From an uncultured Amphritea sp. (GTDB lineage Bacteria > Pseudomonadota > Gammaproteobacteria > Pseudomonadales > Balneatricaceae): a DNA stretch of 64,000 bases. The notes beneath the pieces were generated by a model that was not told where the DNA came from, searched no databases, and saw only the letters and a list, made by a program, of their open reading frames with translations. Each line of letters begins with the position of its first letter. The stretch's first letter is position 1. Location: assembly GCF_937127095.1 (NCBI RefSeq), contig NZ_CAKZLP010000068.1, positions 49,358 through 113,357 of the forward strand, read 5' to 3'. This document shows, piece after piece, positions 7,805 through 16,002 of this stretch. The translations under genes were made by a program, and so were the position numbers.

Positions 7805-9472
7805 ATGCTGACTCAACTGAACATTCGCAACTACGCTATTGTTGAAGAACTGGACCTGGAGCTGGAGAACGGCATGACCGTTGTCAGCGGCGAAACCGGG
7901 GCAGGCAAATCTATTATGCTCGATGCGCTGGGGCTTACCCTGGGCGACCGCGCCGATATGGGCTCGGTGCGAAAGGGCGCTGAACGGGCAGAAATTATTG
8001 CCAGCTTCGACATCTCAAACATCCCGACAGCCAGAAAATGGCTTAAACACCAGGATCTCGACGACGATGAGTGCATTCTCCGCCGGGTGATTACCACCGA
8101 AGGGCGTTCAAGAAGCTATATCAACGGCAGTCCCTGCCCGATCAACAAAGTCCGCGAGCTGGGTGAGTATCTGATCGAGATTCACGGCCAGCATGAACAT
8201 CAGCGCTTGTTGAAGAAAGATCACCACCGCCACCTGCTGGATGCCTATTCCGGCAAAGGCGAACTGGCTGGCACCACCCGTAAACTATTTCGCCACTGGC
8301 AGGGGCTGAATAGCCGACTACGCCAGCTCTCAGCCCAGAGCGAAGAGCAAACCGCCCGGCTGCAATTACTGAGCTATCAGGCTGAAGAATTAGAACAGCT
8401 GGGCATGGCTGAAGGTGAATATGAAAAACTGGCTGAGGAACAAAGCACACTGGCCAATGCCGGTGAGATTCTGCAGTCCGGCCAACAGGTATTGCAACTG
8501 ACCAGTCAGGATGAAGAGATCAACTGCTTAAGCCTGCTCAATCAGTGTCAGCATCTGCTGGGCAAAATAAAAAGCTCCTCACCCTCTGTCAGACAAACCA
8601 TTGAGATGCTCAACAGCGCTCAGATCCAGATAGAAGAAGCCGCCCAGGAGATTAGCCATTACATGGACCGGGTCGAACTGAACCCGAAACGTCAGGCTGA
8701 TGTTGAAGAGCGGCTCAGCAGCATTTTTGACATGGCCCGCAAACACCGCATCTCTGCAGAACAGATGCCGCAGTTCTATCAGGACATTCAAAAAGAACTG
8801 GAAGGCCTGAGTATGTCAGATCAGGCACTGGAGCAGTTACACGAGGAAACAGAGAAGGCACGTCAGGCGTTTATCAAAAGCGCTGAAACGCTGAGCGCCG
8901 CACGTAAAAAAGCGTCACTGGCACTAAAAAATGATGTTAACAAACAACTTCACAGTCTGGGCATGACCGCAGCAGAGTTAAGCGTGTCGATCACCCCTTA
9001 TGACAAAGACCAGCTAAGTGCTCACGGTCTGGAAGAGGTTGAATTTCTGATTACCACCAACGCCGGTCAGCCACCCCGTCCGCTAAATAAAGTGGCTTCA
9101 GGCGGCGAGCTGTCAAGGATATCCCTGGCCATTCAGGTCATTACCGCACAAACGTCCAGTACACCAACGCTGATCTTTGATGAGGTCGATGTCGGTATCG
9201 GTGGTGCTATTGCCGAGGTGGTTGGCCGACTGTTGCGCCAGCTGGGCGAAAACAGTCAGATACTGGTTGTTACCCACCAGCCGCAGGTTGCCTCTCAGGG
9301 GCACCAGCACCTGTTCGTTAGCAAACAAACCGTTAAAGATAAAACCATTACCCGCATCGACCGGCTCAACATGAATCAGCGCGTCGGCGAAGTAGCCCGC
9401 ATGTTAGGCGGCATCGATGTCACCGAAACATCGCTGGATCATGCCCGCGAGATGCTCGGCCTGGATGGATAA
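7805..9472 (+). CDS. recN: DNA repair protein RecN
   Basis: This SMC-like ATPase acts in double-strand break repair and is among the most strongly SOS-induced proteins in E. coli. The protein starts MLTQLNIRNYAIVEELDLEL (555 residues from this start), followed by Walker A SGETGAGKS, a long coiled-coil region (about 180-390) and the C-terminal signature ASGGELSRISLA with Walker B PTLIFDEVDVGIGG. ATG at 7799 is two codons upstream in frame; ATG at 7805 matches the family start. No ribosome site precedes either, and the promoter predicts an almost leaderless mRNA. Confidence 0.96.
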   Translation: MLTQLNIRNYAIVEELDLELENGMTVVSGETGAGKSIMLDALGLTLGDRADMGSVRKGAERAEIIASFDISNIPTARKWLKHQDLDDDECILRRVITTEGRSRSYINGSPCPINKVRELGEYLIEIHGQHEHQRLLKKDHHRHLLDAYSGKGELAGTTRKLFRHWQGLNSRLRQLSAQSEEQTARLQLLSYQAEELEQLGMAEGEYEKLAEEQSTLANAGEILQSGQQVLQLTSQDEEINCLSLLNQCQHLLGKIKSSSPSVRQTIEMLNSAQIQIEEAAQEISHYMDRVELNPKRQADVEERLSSIFDMARKHRISAEQMPQFYQDIQKELEGLSMSDQALEQLHEETEKARQAFIKSAETLSAARKKASLALKNDVNKQLHSLGMTAAELSVSITPYDKDQLSAHGLEEVEFLITTNAGQPPRPLNKVASGGELSRISLAIQVITAQTSSTPTLIFDEVDVGIGGAIAEVVGRLLRQLGENSQILVVTHQPQVASQGHQHLFVSKQTVKDKTITRIDRLNMNQRVGEVARMLGGIDVTETSLDHAREMLGLDG

Positions 9473-9516
9473 CAAGCGAATATAACTCGCCGATAGCGTT
9501 GACTGACTGCATAGAA

Positions 9517-9540
9517 AAACCGGCCAGGCCGGTTTTTTTT
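9517..9540. terminator. Bidirectional terminator between recN and fur
   Basis: AACCGG/CCGGTT around CCAGG is flanked by an A-run on the left and eight T residues on the right, so it can serve the convergent recN and fur transcripts. Confidence 0.9.
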
Positions 9541-9564
9541 ATATCTGAAATATTTTCACAACGC

Positions 9565-9990
9565 TTATTTAGGGCTGCAGCCATCGGCGCACTCGCCGTA
9601 CAGATAGAGAGTCCGGTCAGTAATTTTAAATCCCAGCTCCTGAGCGATCTGATCCTGACGTTTTTTTAGCGCAGGATCGCTAAACTCGCGCACTTTGCCA
9701 CACTTCACACAAACAATATGGTCGTGCTGCTCATCCTGAGTCAGTTCAAAAACTGAATGACCGCCTTCAAAATGATGCCGTGAAACAAGACCTGCAGCCT
9801 CAAACTGAGTCAGAACACGATAAACCGTTGCCAGTCCAACATCTTCGTTATGTTCCAGCAGAAGCTTGTAAATATCTTCTGCACTGAAATGATCACTTTC
9901 GCCTGCTCTCTCAAGAATTTGATAAATTTTCACCCGAGGCAGGGTAACCTTCAGGCCAGCTTTACGTAATTCTTGATTTTCAAGTGCCAT
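9565..9990 (-). CDS. fur: Ferric uptake regulator Fur
   Basis: Fur is an iron-responsive repressor. Its 141 residues contain the winged helix (LKVTLPRVKIYQILE ... DVGLATVYRVLTQFEAAGLV) and the metal-binding segment HHFEGGHSVFELTQDEQHDHIVCVKCGKV, with the CVKC cysteines and the regulatory His residues. It ends YGECADGCSPK. It is divergent from bamE across a 90-bp gap, the arrangement common in Pseudomonas and Oceanospirillales. No clear Fur box was identified by eye in its upstream region. Confidence 0.98.
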   Translation of the reverse strand: MALENQELRKAGLKVTLPRVKIYQILERAGESDHFSAEDIYKLLLEHNEDVGLATVYRVLTQFEAAGLVSRHHFEGGHSVFELTQDEQHDHIVCVKCGKVREFSDPALKKRQDQIAQELGFKITDRTLYLYGECADGCSPK

Positions 9991-10029
9991 AATCTTTCTC
10001 TATGATGTTTATCTCAACGAATGTTAGAC

Positions 10030-10058
10030 TTGCGAACTCAATTATCTGATTTTATACG
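10030..10058 (+). promoter_or_regulatory. Sigma-70-type promoter of bamE
   Basis: TTGCGA (10030-10035), a 17-base spacer and TATACG (10053-10058) lie 22 bp before the bamE start ATG at 10081. Confidence 0.6.
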
Positions 10059-10080
10059 CGAAAGTGGAAGTCATTTACTA

Positions 10081-10419
10081 ATGCAAAAAATTCTTATTAG
10101 CGTTATCGCCGCTATTTTACTGGCCGGGTGCGCCGAGTTCCCCGGTGTTTACAAGATTGATATTCCACAGGGCAATGTGGTTACCCAGGAGATGGTAGAT
10201 ACTCTCCGCCCGGGAATGACTCAGAACCAGGTGCGTTATGTGCTGGGTACACCGCTGGTGACCGACAGCTTCAACAACAATCGCTGGGACTACATCTACC
10301 GTAATCAATCGGGTGAAACCGGTGTTATCACCCAGCAAAGCCTGACCATTCTGTTCGATGCCAACGGCAACCTGTCGGGCATGGCGGGTGATTTCCGCCC
10401 CGGCGGTGGTCAGCAGTAA
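10081..10419 (+). CDS. bamE: Outer membrane assembly lipoprotein BamE (SmpA/OmlA)
   Basis: BamE is a small lipoprotein of the BAM complex that inserts outer-membrane beta-barrels. From ATG 10081 the product is 112 residues with signal peptide MQKILISVIAAILLAGC, a lipobox LAGC, then VYKIDIPQGNVVTQEMVD and the conserved LRPGMTQNQVRYVLGTPLV block. The frame is open further upstream, but only the start at 10081 puts the lipobox at the usual distance from the N-terminus. A bidirectional terminator follows. Confidence 0.96.
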   Translation: MQKILISVIAAILLAGCAEFPGVYKIDIPQGNVVTQEMVDTLRPGMTQNQVRYVLGTPLVTDSFNNNRWDYIYRNQSGETGVITQQSLTILFDANGNLSGMAGDFRPGGGQQ

Positions 10420-10439
10420 CGACCGTCTCACTGGCGCAT

Positions 10440-10466
10440 AAAAAACCGGACCTCGTCCGGTTTTTT
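10440..10466. terminator. Bidirectional terminator between bamE and rnfH
   Basis: AAAAAACCGGAC and GTCCGGTTTTTT form a strong stem with A and T runs on both sides, serving the convergent bamE and rnfH transcripts. Confidence 0.9.
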
Positions 10467-10551
10467 ACGTTTCAACGAAGCTCTGTGTTACAAAGGTTCT
10501 GCTACAAAGACTCTGCCACACAAAACGTTCGATCTGACAAACTCAGTCAGA

Positions 10552-10854
10552 TCAACCCTGCGCGTCTCGCTCTGCTTTCGCTTTTGCCGCCCGGCGTGCT
10601 CGCACCTCTTTCGGATCGGCAATCAGCGGCCGATAGATTTCAACCCGCTGATCTGGCTTAAGAATATGCGTTTTCGGATCGGCTATCGCCTTACCAAAGA
10701 TCCCCATCGGATCGCTCTCAACATTGATCTGCGGAAAGATCTGCGCAATATGCGATTGCACCACCGCTTCATAGGCAGAACATCCCTCTTCCACCTGCAG
10801 CGCGATAATCTTCTGCTCATCAGGCAGTGCGTATGCCACTTCAACTTTAATCAT
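10552..10854 (-). CDS. rnfH: RnfH/RatB (PasI) family ubiquitin-like protein
   Basis: This 100-residue protein starts IKVEVAYALPDEQKIIALQV and contains the motifs GIFGKA and RVEIYRPLIADPKEVRARRA, typical of RnfH (UPF0125), a beta-grasp protein almost always encoded next to ratA. It was once proposed as antitoxin (PasI) to RatA/PasT; that pairing is disputed. The C-terminal tail is highly charged. It lies 63 bp downstream of ratA on the same strand. Confidence 0.92.
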   Translation of the reverse strand: MIKVEVAYALPDEQKIIALQVEEGCSAYEAVVQSHIAQIFPQINVESDPMGIFGKAIADPKTHILKPDQRVEIYRPLIADPKEVRARRAAKAKAERDAQG

Positions 10855-10917
10855 GCCCGTTACCTAAATCCTTACGCCCTTAACTCTGAAGAGCCAGCCC
10901 TGAAGCCGCTTAGCCAT

Positions 10918-11349
10918 TCAGCCATAGACCTGATCGGCGCGACTAACAAACGCGTCAACCATCGTCGCCGCCATCTGATTAAACACTTTACTCATCGCCA
11001 GATTTGTCAGCTTACCGGAAAAATCAAAAGTCATGCTCAGGCTCACTTTACATGCCTCATCACTCAAAGGCTTGAATGTCCACACCCCTGACAAGCTGGA
11101 AAATGGCCCTTCAACCAGTTCAATACGGATCATTTCCGGACGTTCCAGTTGATTGCGGGTGGTAAAACTATACTTGAGGCCCGCCTTGGCAACCTTCAGA
11201 CTCGCCTGCATCGTTGTCTCAGTCGACTCAATCAGTGTGCTACCGGCGCACCAGGGTAAAAACTGAGGATAGTTTTCCACATCATTTACCAGATCAAACA
11301 TCTGCTCTGCCGTATGGAGCACCAGGGCACTCCGGTCTACCTGTGTCAT
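10918..11349 (-). CDS. ratA: RatA/PasT family START-domain protein
   Basis: This 143-residue protein is a SRPBCC/START-domain member related to eukaryotic Coq10. E. coli RatA was reported to block 70S association; other work favours a ubiquinone-related role. Diagnostic stretches are MTQVDRSALVLHTAEQMFDL, VNDVENYPQFLPWC and LVEGPFSSLSGVW. ATG at 11349 is chosen to match family starts; an in-frame TTG at 11370 would overlap the transporter gene. It begins four bases after the transporter stop, so the two are probably translationally coupled. Confidence 0.93.
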   Translation of the reverse strand: MTQVDRSALVLHTAEQMFDLVNDVENYPQFLPWCAGSTLIESTETTMQASLKVAKAGLKYSFTTRNQLERPEMIRIELVEGPFSSLSGVWTFKPLSDEACKVSLSMTFDFSGKLTNLAMSKVFNQMAATMVDAFVSRADQVYG

Positions 11350-11353
11350 GCGC

Positions 11354-12718
11354 TCAGCCCAGCTTATCAATCAGATTGAAAATAAAGATCGCAGCAACTG
11401 CGACCGGAGCAATATAACGGATCGCGACCGACCAGGCCAGATAGTAAGCCGGATTAGAAACCGCCAGTTCATCGCGCGTAATACGCTGGGTCAGCACCCA
11501 GCCCGTAAAGCAGGCGATAAGCAAACCACCCAGTGGCAGGAATATATTAGCGGTAATAAAGTCGAGGAAATCGAAAATATTCATACCGAACAGTGATACA
11601 TCACTGCCGAAGTTAAACGAACTCAGTGCCGCGATGCCCATCAGCCATACCACCAGCCCCAGCATAATGCAGACAGGCCCCCGTTTCAGGCCAAAGCGCT
11701 CAACCATCCAGGCAACCCCCGGTTCCATCAGCGAGATCGCCGAGGTCCAGGCGGCCAGCGCCACCAGCACAAAGAACAGAAAGCCAAACACCTGACCACC
11801 GGGCATATGGCCAAAGGCCACCGGCAAGGTAATAAACATCAGACCAGGCCCCGCGCCGGGGTCCAGCCCATTAGCAAAAACGATCGGGAAAATCGCCATC
11901 CCTGCCACCAGCGCCACAATCGTGTCCAGTGCAGCAATCGTCAACACGGTTCCACCAATCGAAGCCTTCTTAGGCATATAAGATCCGTATGCCATGATCG
12001 ACCCCATCCCCAGCGACAGGGTAAAAAACGAGTGCCCCAACGCTACCAGCACCGCATTCCAGGACAGTTCCGATGGATCAAAATGGAACAAAAAATCCAG
12101 ACCTTCACCAAACGAGCCGGAGGTCATCGAATAGCCTAGCAACAGCAACAGCAACACAAACAGTGCTGGCATCATAATCTTAGTAGCGCGTTCCAGACCT
12201 TTGTTAACGCCACCCAGCAATACCACCATCACCAGCACCACAAACACGGAATGCCAGATCAGCAGAGCCTGAGGGTTAGCCAACAGCTCATTGAATGCTT
12301 TACCCGCCTGTTCACTACCAATATCAAGAAACTCACCATTTGCCATGGACGCCACATAGGCCAGCACCCATCCGGCCACCACCGAATAGAAAGAGAAGAT
12401 CAGAAACCCGGCTAATGCACCCACCCAGCCGACCAGAGCCCACTTAGGTGACTGATCCGACTCGATGGCGACCTCCCGCATTGAGTTAATCGGGCTTTGA
12501 CGCCCACGCCGTCCTACCAGCACCTCAGCCATCATAATCGGCACGCCGACCGCAAGAATAAACACCAGATACATCAGGACGAATGCACCGCCACCATTCT
12601 CACCTGCAATATAGGGAAACTTCCAGATATTACCCAGGCCAACAGCAGAACCGGTCGCAGCCATAATAAAGACCCAGCGACTGGCCCATGAACCATGAAT
12701 ATTTTGACGATCTTTCAT
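11354..12718 (-). CDS. Sodium-dependent transporter of the NSS/SNF family
   Basis: This 454-residue inner-membrane symporter has about 11-12 helices. The first segments WVFIMAATGSAVGLGNIWKFPY and GENGGGAFVLMYL contain the Na+ and substrate site residues shared with LeuT and bacterial YocR/YhdH proteins. Substrate is probably an amino acid or amine, but it cannot be assigned from sequence. Its stop is four bases before ratA, placing it first in a transporter-ratA-rnfH group that diverges from smpB. A transporter inserted between smpB and ratA is less common than direct adjacency. Confidence 0.92.
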   Translation of the reverse strand: MKDRQNIHGSWASRWVFIMAATGSAVGLGNIWKFPYIAGENGGGAFVLMYLVFILAVGVPIMMAEVLVGRRGRQSPINSMREVAIESDQSPKWALVGWVGALAGFLIFSFYSVVAGWVLAYVASMANGEFLDIGSEQAGKAFNELLANPQALLIWHSVFVVLVMVVLLGGVNKGLERATKIMMPALFVLLLLLLGYSMTSGSFGEGLDFLFHFDPSELSWNAVLVALGHSFFTLSLGMGSIMAYGSYMPKKASIGGTVLTIAALDTIVALVAGMAIFPIVFANGLDPGAGPGLMFITLPVAFGHMPGGQVFGFLFFVLVALAAWTSAISLMEPGVAWMVERFGLKRGPVCIMLGLVVWLMGIAALSSFNFGSDVSLFGMNIFDFLDFITANIFLPLGGLLIACFTGWVLTQRITRDELAVSNPAYYLAWSVAIRYIAPVAVAAIFIFNLIDKLG

Positions 12719-12911
12719 CTGAATCTCTTAACGTAGGCGGATATTTCAAACAACTCATGCGAATCGTTAAACAGCCCGGCATTGTCCTTATTTTGGCCAC
12801 TCAATTCAATGACACAGGCCAGCCCCCGGCAAAAAACCCTTTTTCACTCAGCAATACACAGACTCAAGCCCCTCGCCACTCAATTCTCTTTCATTGAACT
12901 GTAACGCTCTA

Positions 12912-12917
12912 TATAAT
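12912..12917 (+). promoter_or_regulatory. -10 element directly upstream of smpB
   Basis: A perfect TATAAT ends nine bases before the smpB ATG; the -35 region at the expected distance is weak (around TTTCAT). If used, transcription would begin at or just before the start codon. No ribosome-binding site is present between the box and the ATG. Confidence 0.5.
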
Positions 12918-12925
12918 CCCGCCCC

Positions 12926-13399
12926 ATGGTAAAGAAGAAAGCAAAACCCAGTGGCAATACCATCTGCCAGAACAGAAAAGTCCGACATGAGTATTCTATT
13001 GATACCAAGTTCGAGGCCGGACTGTCTCTCACCGGATGGGAAGTAAAAAGCCTCCGCGAAGGTCGCGGCCAGCTTGTAGACTCCTATGTAGTTCTGCATA
13101 ACGGCGAAGCGTGGCTTGTTGGCGCCCATTTTACGCCCCTGAAAACTGCATCCACCCATGTTGTGGCTGAACCCACACGCCAGCGCAAACTGCTGCTGCA
13201 CCGTCGCGAAATTGATCGTCTGATCGGCGCGGTTCAGGCTAAAGGTTTCACCTGCGTCGCCCTCTCCCTTTACTGGAAGAACGACCGGGTCAAATGCGAA
13301 ATTGCCCTGGCCAAAGGTAAGAAACAGCATGACAAACGGGATGCAGAAAAAGAGCGTGACTGGAACCGTCAGAAACAACGCGTACTGGCAGCTAAGTAA
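12926..13399 (+). CDS. smpB: SsrA-binding protein SmpB
   Basis: SmpB binds tmRNA and is required for trans-translation on stalled ribosomes. The 157 residues begin MVKKKAKPSGNTICQNRKVR and include FEAGLSLTGWEVKSLREGRG, THVVAEPTRQRKLLLH and VALSLYWKNDRVKCEIALAK. The basic tail KGKKQHDKRDAEKERDWNRQ enters the ribosome decoding centre in homologues. The ATG is preceded by CCCGCCCC rather than a ribosome site. It is 124 bp upstream of its partner RNA gene ssrA. Confidence 0.98.
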   Translation: MVKKKAKPSGNTICQNRKVRHEYSIDTKFEAGLSLTGWEVKSLREGRGQLVDSYVVLHNGEAWLVGAHFTPLKTASTHVVAEPTRQRKLLLHRREIDRLIGAVQAKGFTCVALSLYWKNDRVKCEIALAKGKKQHDKRDAEKERDWNRQKQRVLAAK

Positions 13400-13440
13400 C
13401 CTGTTACTGAGATAAAGCTATATTCTTGCTGTAAACCGGC

Positions 13441-13446
13441 TATAAT
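13441..13446 (+). promoter_or_regulatory. Candidate -10 element for ssrA
   Basis: TATAAT lies in the smpB-ssrA gap, 77 bp before the mature tmRNA 5' end. The matching -35 is poor. Use of this promoter would give a precursor with a 5' extension of roughly 70 bases. Confidence 0.4.
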
Positions 13447-13523
13447 GCCGGCCCGTCTTACATAACATCCTGACGAATTGCTTCAACAGAACTATCAGGC
13501 AATTATGTGGTCGGAAATACTAT

Positions 13524-13882
13524 GGGGGTGACTTGGCTTCGACGCTGATTACGAACCCTTTGGTGCATGTCGTGAGTGTAGTGAATCACGTAAATCAATT
13601 ACTACACAGTTATAGTTGCAAACGACGATAACTACGCTCTAGCAGCTTAAGTCTGCTTGCGCTGCTCCTTCAGGTGTCTATAACTAGAGGATTTTGCAGT
13701 GTCATTCGAGATAGAATCGCCCGGAAGCTTTGTCTCAAGACGAAGGGTTAAAACTAAAGAGGCTCGCCCTAAACGCCCTGACCTTCGGGCCGTGCTGGGT
13801 TAATTAAGTAGAAGTGTCTAAACATGTAGATCTAGAGGCAGAGGATTGGCGGACGCGGGTTCGAAACCCGCCACCTCCACCA
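13524..13882 (+). ncRNA. ssrA: Transfer-messenger RNA (tmRNA, SsrA)
   Basis: This tmRNA rescues stalled ribosomes and adds a degradation tag, together with SmpB. The 5' end GGGGGTGACTTGGCTTCGAC pairs with the 3' end CACCTCC-ACCA in a seven-base acceptor stem containing one G-U pair. The T-arm GCGGGTTCGAAACCCGC ends the molecule. The tag frame runs from 13618 to the TAA at 13648-13650. Length is 359 bases and the layout is one-piece, not permuted. A strong terminator follows at 13893-13922. Confidence 0.97.
13618..13650 (+). other. tmRNA tag-peptide reading frame (ANDDNYALAA)
   Basis: The resume codon GCA opens ten codons, ANDDNYALAA, then TAA. E. coli uses ANDENYALAA, so the only change is Glu4 to Asp. 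The C-terminal ALAA recognised by ClpXP is kept. Confidence 0.95.
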
Positions 13883-13892
13883 AATGCAAAGA

Positions 13893-13922
13893 AAAAGGGC
13901 TGCCCTCCGGGTAGCCCTTTTT
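13893..13922 (+). terminator. Terminator of ssrA
   Basis: AAAGGGCT and AGCCCTTT form a long stem around a CCC/GGG inner pairing, followed by more T residues. It starts about ten bases after the CCA end of tmRNA. Confidence 0.9.
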
Positions 13923-13942
13923 CTTTGCTCTGATGAAAGTTG

Positions 13943-13988
13943 GGTGGGTATTGAGCAGCCGCGGAGCGGGTTCGAACCGAGCGCGTTT
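13943..13988 (+). repeat. Diverged direct repeat, left copy (downstream of ssrA)
   Basis: This copy starts GGTGGGTATTGAG and, after a variable stretch, reads GGGTTCGAACCGAGCGCGTTT. It aligns with 16003-16047: the first 13 bases are identical and the second block keeps most positions (GGATTCAAACCTAACGTGTTT). The GCGGGTTCGAA core at 13966-13976 also equals the T-arm core of tmRNA (13855-13865). Confidence 0.5.
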
Positions 13989-14068
13989 TTTTGCGCGACA
14001 CATCATCGTCGCTCTTCACGATGACCCGCAGGGCAAGGCCGGAACGGCCGCAGTAAACCCACCTCTGC

Positions 14069-14217
14069 ACCTTGAAGAAACGGACTTTTGTATATCTGTC
14101 ACTATGGGAACTGTGGTTTATCAAAAAGATTTACATGTTCCTACAGATGGCAGAGACTTACAGAGCCAGGCGGATGCTGCAATGTACGAGTCTACAAAGG
14201 CTGGCAAAGAGGGATAA
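14069..14217 (+). pseudogene. C-terminal remnant of a GGDEF (diguanylate cyclase) protein
   Basis: The frame ending at the TAA at 14215-14217 encodes ISVTMGTVVYQ, then DLQSQADAAMYESTKAGKEG. This matches the last 45 residues of GGDEF domains (family pattern ADxAMYxAKxxGR). The GG(D/E)EF active site and all upstream sequence are absent; the open frame before it is unrelated, reading through the ssrA downstream repeat. It is a gene relic, most likely left by rearrangement or island loss next to ssrA. Confidence 0.7.
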
Positions 14218-14359
14218 GTAAACCCTGACTATATAGAAACCGACGAATATAGCGTTTCACGAGCCAGCCAAAACGCTCTGCTATGCTCAAAATACTATGC
14301 GCAAGCGCTTAAGCCGCGTTTGATTAAATGATATATGCCCACTGCTGGAGTCAACTGTC

Positions 14360-15466
14360 GTGCTCTTTGGACTATTTAGAATATTTAGTAGAAACAAAAA
14401 GAAAACAGCGGATAAGAAGCCGAAGCCAACCAGGCAGTCCAGCCAGTTGACGGGTAAACCTTCAATGCCTTTTGGAGAACTCTTGAATGAGCCCGCTAAT
14501 TTGGGCGCGTCCGGATTGTCGCAAGAGATGCTCGCTTCGCTTACCGGGTTTGATCTGTTTGTCGCAACACAGATTGATGAAAAACAAGCAGACCGGGCCC
14601 GACAATTATGCGAAAGGCTGCCAGACCCGCACCCCGTGCAATCGAAGTTAGCGGGCGGCCTGGATACACCACAGGAGCTGGTTGCCACCCTTGCCGCCGA
14701 TCCCGGACTGACAGCAGGTGTGTTGCGAACGGTGAATTCTGCAGCATTTGCGTTAACCTCCCCTATTTCTAGCGTCCAGCACGCGGTAAATTATCTGGGT
14801 GTCAGTTTTGTTAAGGGTCTGGTCTCCCAGGCGGCCACTGCTGATCAAACTAAAGACTGCTCTGAAGCACAGAGAGCTGCCTTGCAGCGTGTATGGTTAT
14901 CCACTGCTGTGGCGAGCGCTTTTGCTAATTTATTGGGACAAAGTTCTGGTCATTACCGCCCTTCGGTGCTGGCAACCAAAGCCCTGTTTTTTAATCTCGG
15001 CGACTTAGGTATTATCCTGGGTGAGGAAGCCGCTCACGCCTGGTATGCAGAAGGCATGACGGTGCTGGATAGAATTAAAGCACAGCAACAAGGTTGCGGT
15101 TTGAACTCATCGATCGTTGGCTCAACATTAGCCCGGAACTGGGGATTACCAGAGGATATTGAACATGCAATCGCCAATTCAATGCTGCCTCTGGTCAAAA
15201 CGCCCGCGCAGTTGTCGTTTGTTGTGAAAGAGGATGAACTGAAAGATACCGTGTTACTTTATCTGGCTGGACGTATCGGAGACCGTGTAGCGTATCAAGG
15301 CCTGCGTGACTTATCCGAATTCAATATCGAAGCAGCAGATGAACCCTGCACCTTTTTTATAAAAGGCCACTTGGAAGCTTCCGACCAAAAGTTGGTTGTT
15401 AATTTGCTGTCAGATCCAGGTTTTCGTAAGAAGTTTAATCGACTTCTGTCGTCATTAGCTATTTGA
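14360..15466 (+). CDS. HDOD domain protein
   Basis: This 368-residue protein has a basic Lys/Arg-rich N-terminal tail (residues 10-30) followed by an HDOD domain (about 95-300). The domain is recognised by VATLAADPGLTAGVLRTVNS, SAAFALTSPISSVQHAVNYL and the central LATKALFFNLGDLG. HDOD proteins are non-catalytic HD-related modules found in signalling and c-di-GMP networks. The start is a GTG with GGAG nine bases upstream. It follows the GGDEF remnant; whether both belonged to one regulatory locus is unknown. Confidence 0.8.
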   Translation: MLFGLFRIFSRNKKKTADKKPKPTRQSSQLTGKPSMPFGELLNEPANLGASGLSQEMLASLTGFDLFVATQIDEKQADRARQLCERLPDPHPVQSKLAGGLDTPQELVATLAADPGLTAGVLRTVNSAAFALTSPISSVQHAVNYLGVSFVKGLVSQAATADQTKDCSEAQRAALQRVWLSTAVASAFANLLGQSSGHYRPSVLATKALFFNLGDLGIILGEEAAHAWYAEGMTVLDRIKAQQQGCGLNSSIVGSTLARNWGLPEDIEHAIANSMLPLVKTPAQLSFVVKEDELKDTVLLYLAGRIGDRVAYQGLRDLSEFNIEAADEPCTFFIKGHLEASDQKLVVNLLSDPGFRKKFNRLLSSLAI

Positions 15467-15483
15467 ACAAAATGCTAAGAAAG

Positions 15484-15512
15484 AAGGCCGCCCACCCGGG
15501 TCGCCTTTTTTT
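15484..15512 (+). terminator. Terminator after the HDOD gene
   Basis: AGGC and CCC/GGG/GCCT pairings around 15484-15506 are followed by seven T residues. The stem is GC-rich with a small mismatch. Confidence 0.7.
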
Positions 15513-15563
15513 GTTACATGTTTTTTACCTTTACACCGTTTATTAACATAAGGATTATCCATC

Positions 15564-15899
15564 ATGGAAGCACGACAGAAGCACAACCGCCGCCTGCGTA
15601 AAAAACTATACCTGGGTGAATTTGCCGTTAATCTCTTTGAAATACAGGTAAAGCTATCCACCAGCGAAGAGCGTGACCTGGACGCATTCATTGGTAGTTT
15701 CGTTGACCAACTTGAAAAGCAAGGGCTGACCTACTTTGGTTACTCTGATGCTGACGGGATTGAGGGGCATGTACTCTCTCAAAAGCGCTACGAGTCACCG
15801 ACAGAGGGTCAGAAACAGGAACTGTCCGAGTGGTGCGGCGCATACCCCGGTATTAAAAGTTACGACCTGGGTGAGCTTGTGGATATTAATCAGGCTTAG
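15564..15899 (+). CDS. yggL: YggL family 50S ribosome-associated protein
   Basis: This 111-residue protein with the start ARQKHNRRLRKKLYLGEF and the acidic C-terminal half matches YggL (DUF469), a small protein found bound to the large ribosomal subunit in E. coli. Conserved features are NRRLRKK near the N-terminus, the FVDQLEKQGLTYFGY region and LSEWCGA. It lies alone between the HDOD gene terminator and the right-hand diverged repeat. Confidence 0.85.
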   Translation: MEARQKHNRRLRKKLYLGEFAVNLFEIQVKLSTSEERDLDAFIGSFVDQLEKQGLTYFGYSDADGIEGHVLSQKRYESPTEGQKQELSEWCGAYPGIKSYDLGELVDINQA

Positions 15900-16002
15900 C
15901 ACTCTAACGTCTGACGGGTCAGCAGGCCTGGCCAGTTAGCAAACAGCAGAATTTATGGAGCATGCCGACGGAGCAGCCCCTCTTCATATGATTGCTGACG
16001 TT

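Noticed and set aside
9991..10080. Fur autoregulatory box in the fur-bamE gap
   Set aside because: No stretch matching GATAATGATAATCATTATC with acceptable identity was found by eye.
13933..14068. N-terminal part of the plus-strand frame leading into the GGDEF remnant
   Set aside because: The sequence before about 14069 is repeat and ssrA-downstream DNA with no GGDEF similarity, so it is not a true gene start.
13818..14124. Minus-strand open frames reading GFEPASANPLPLDLHV and RTRVRQSSASRST
   Set aside because: These are the well-known spurious translations of tmRNA 3' ends; the frames run through ssrA and its terminator.
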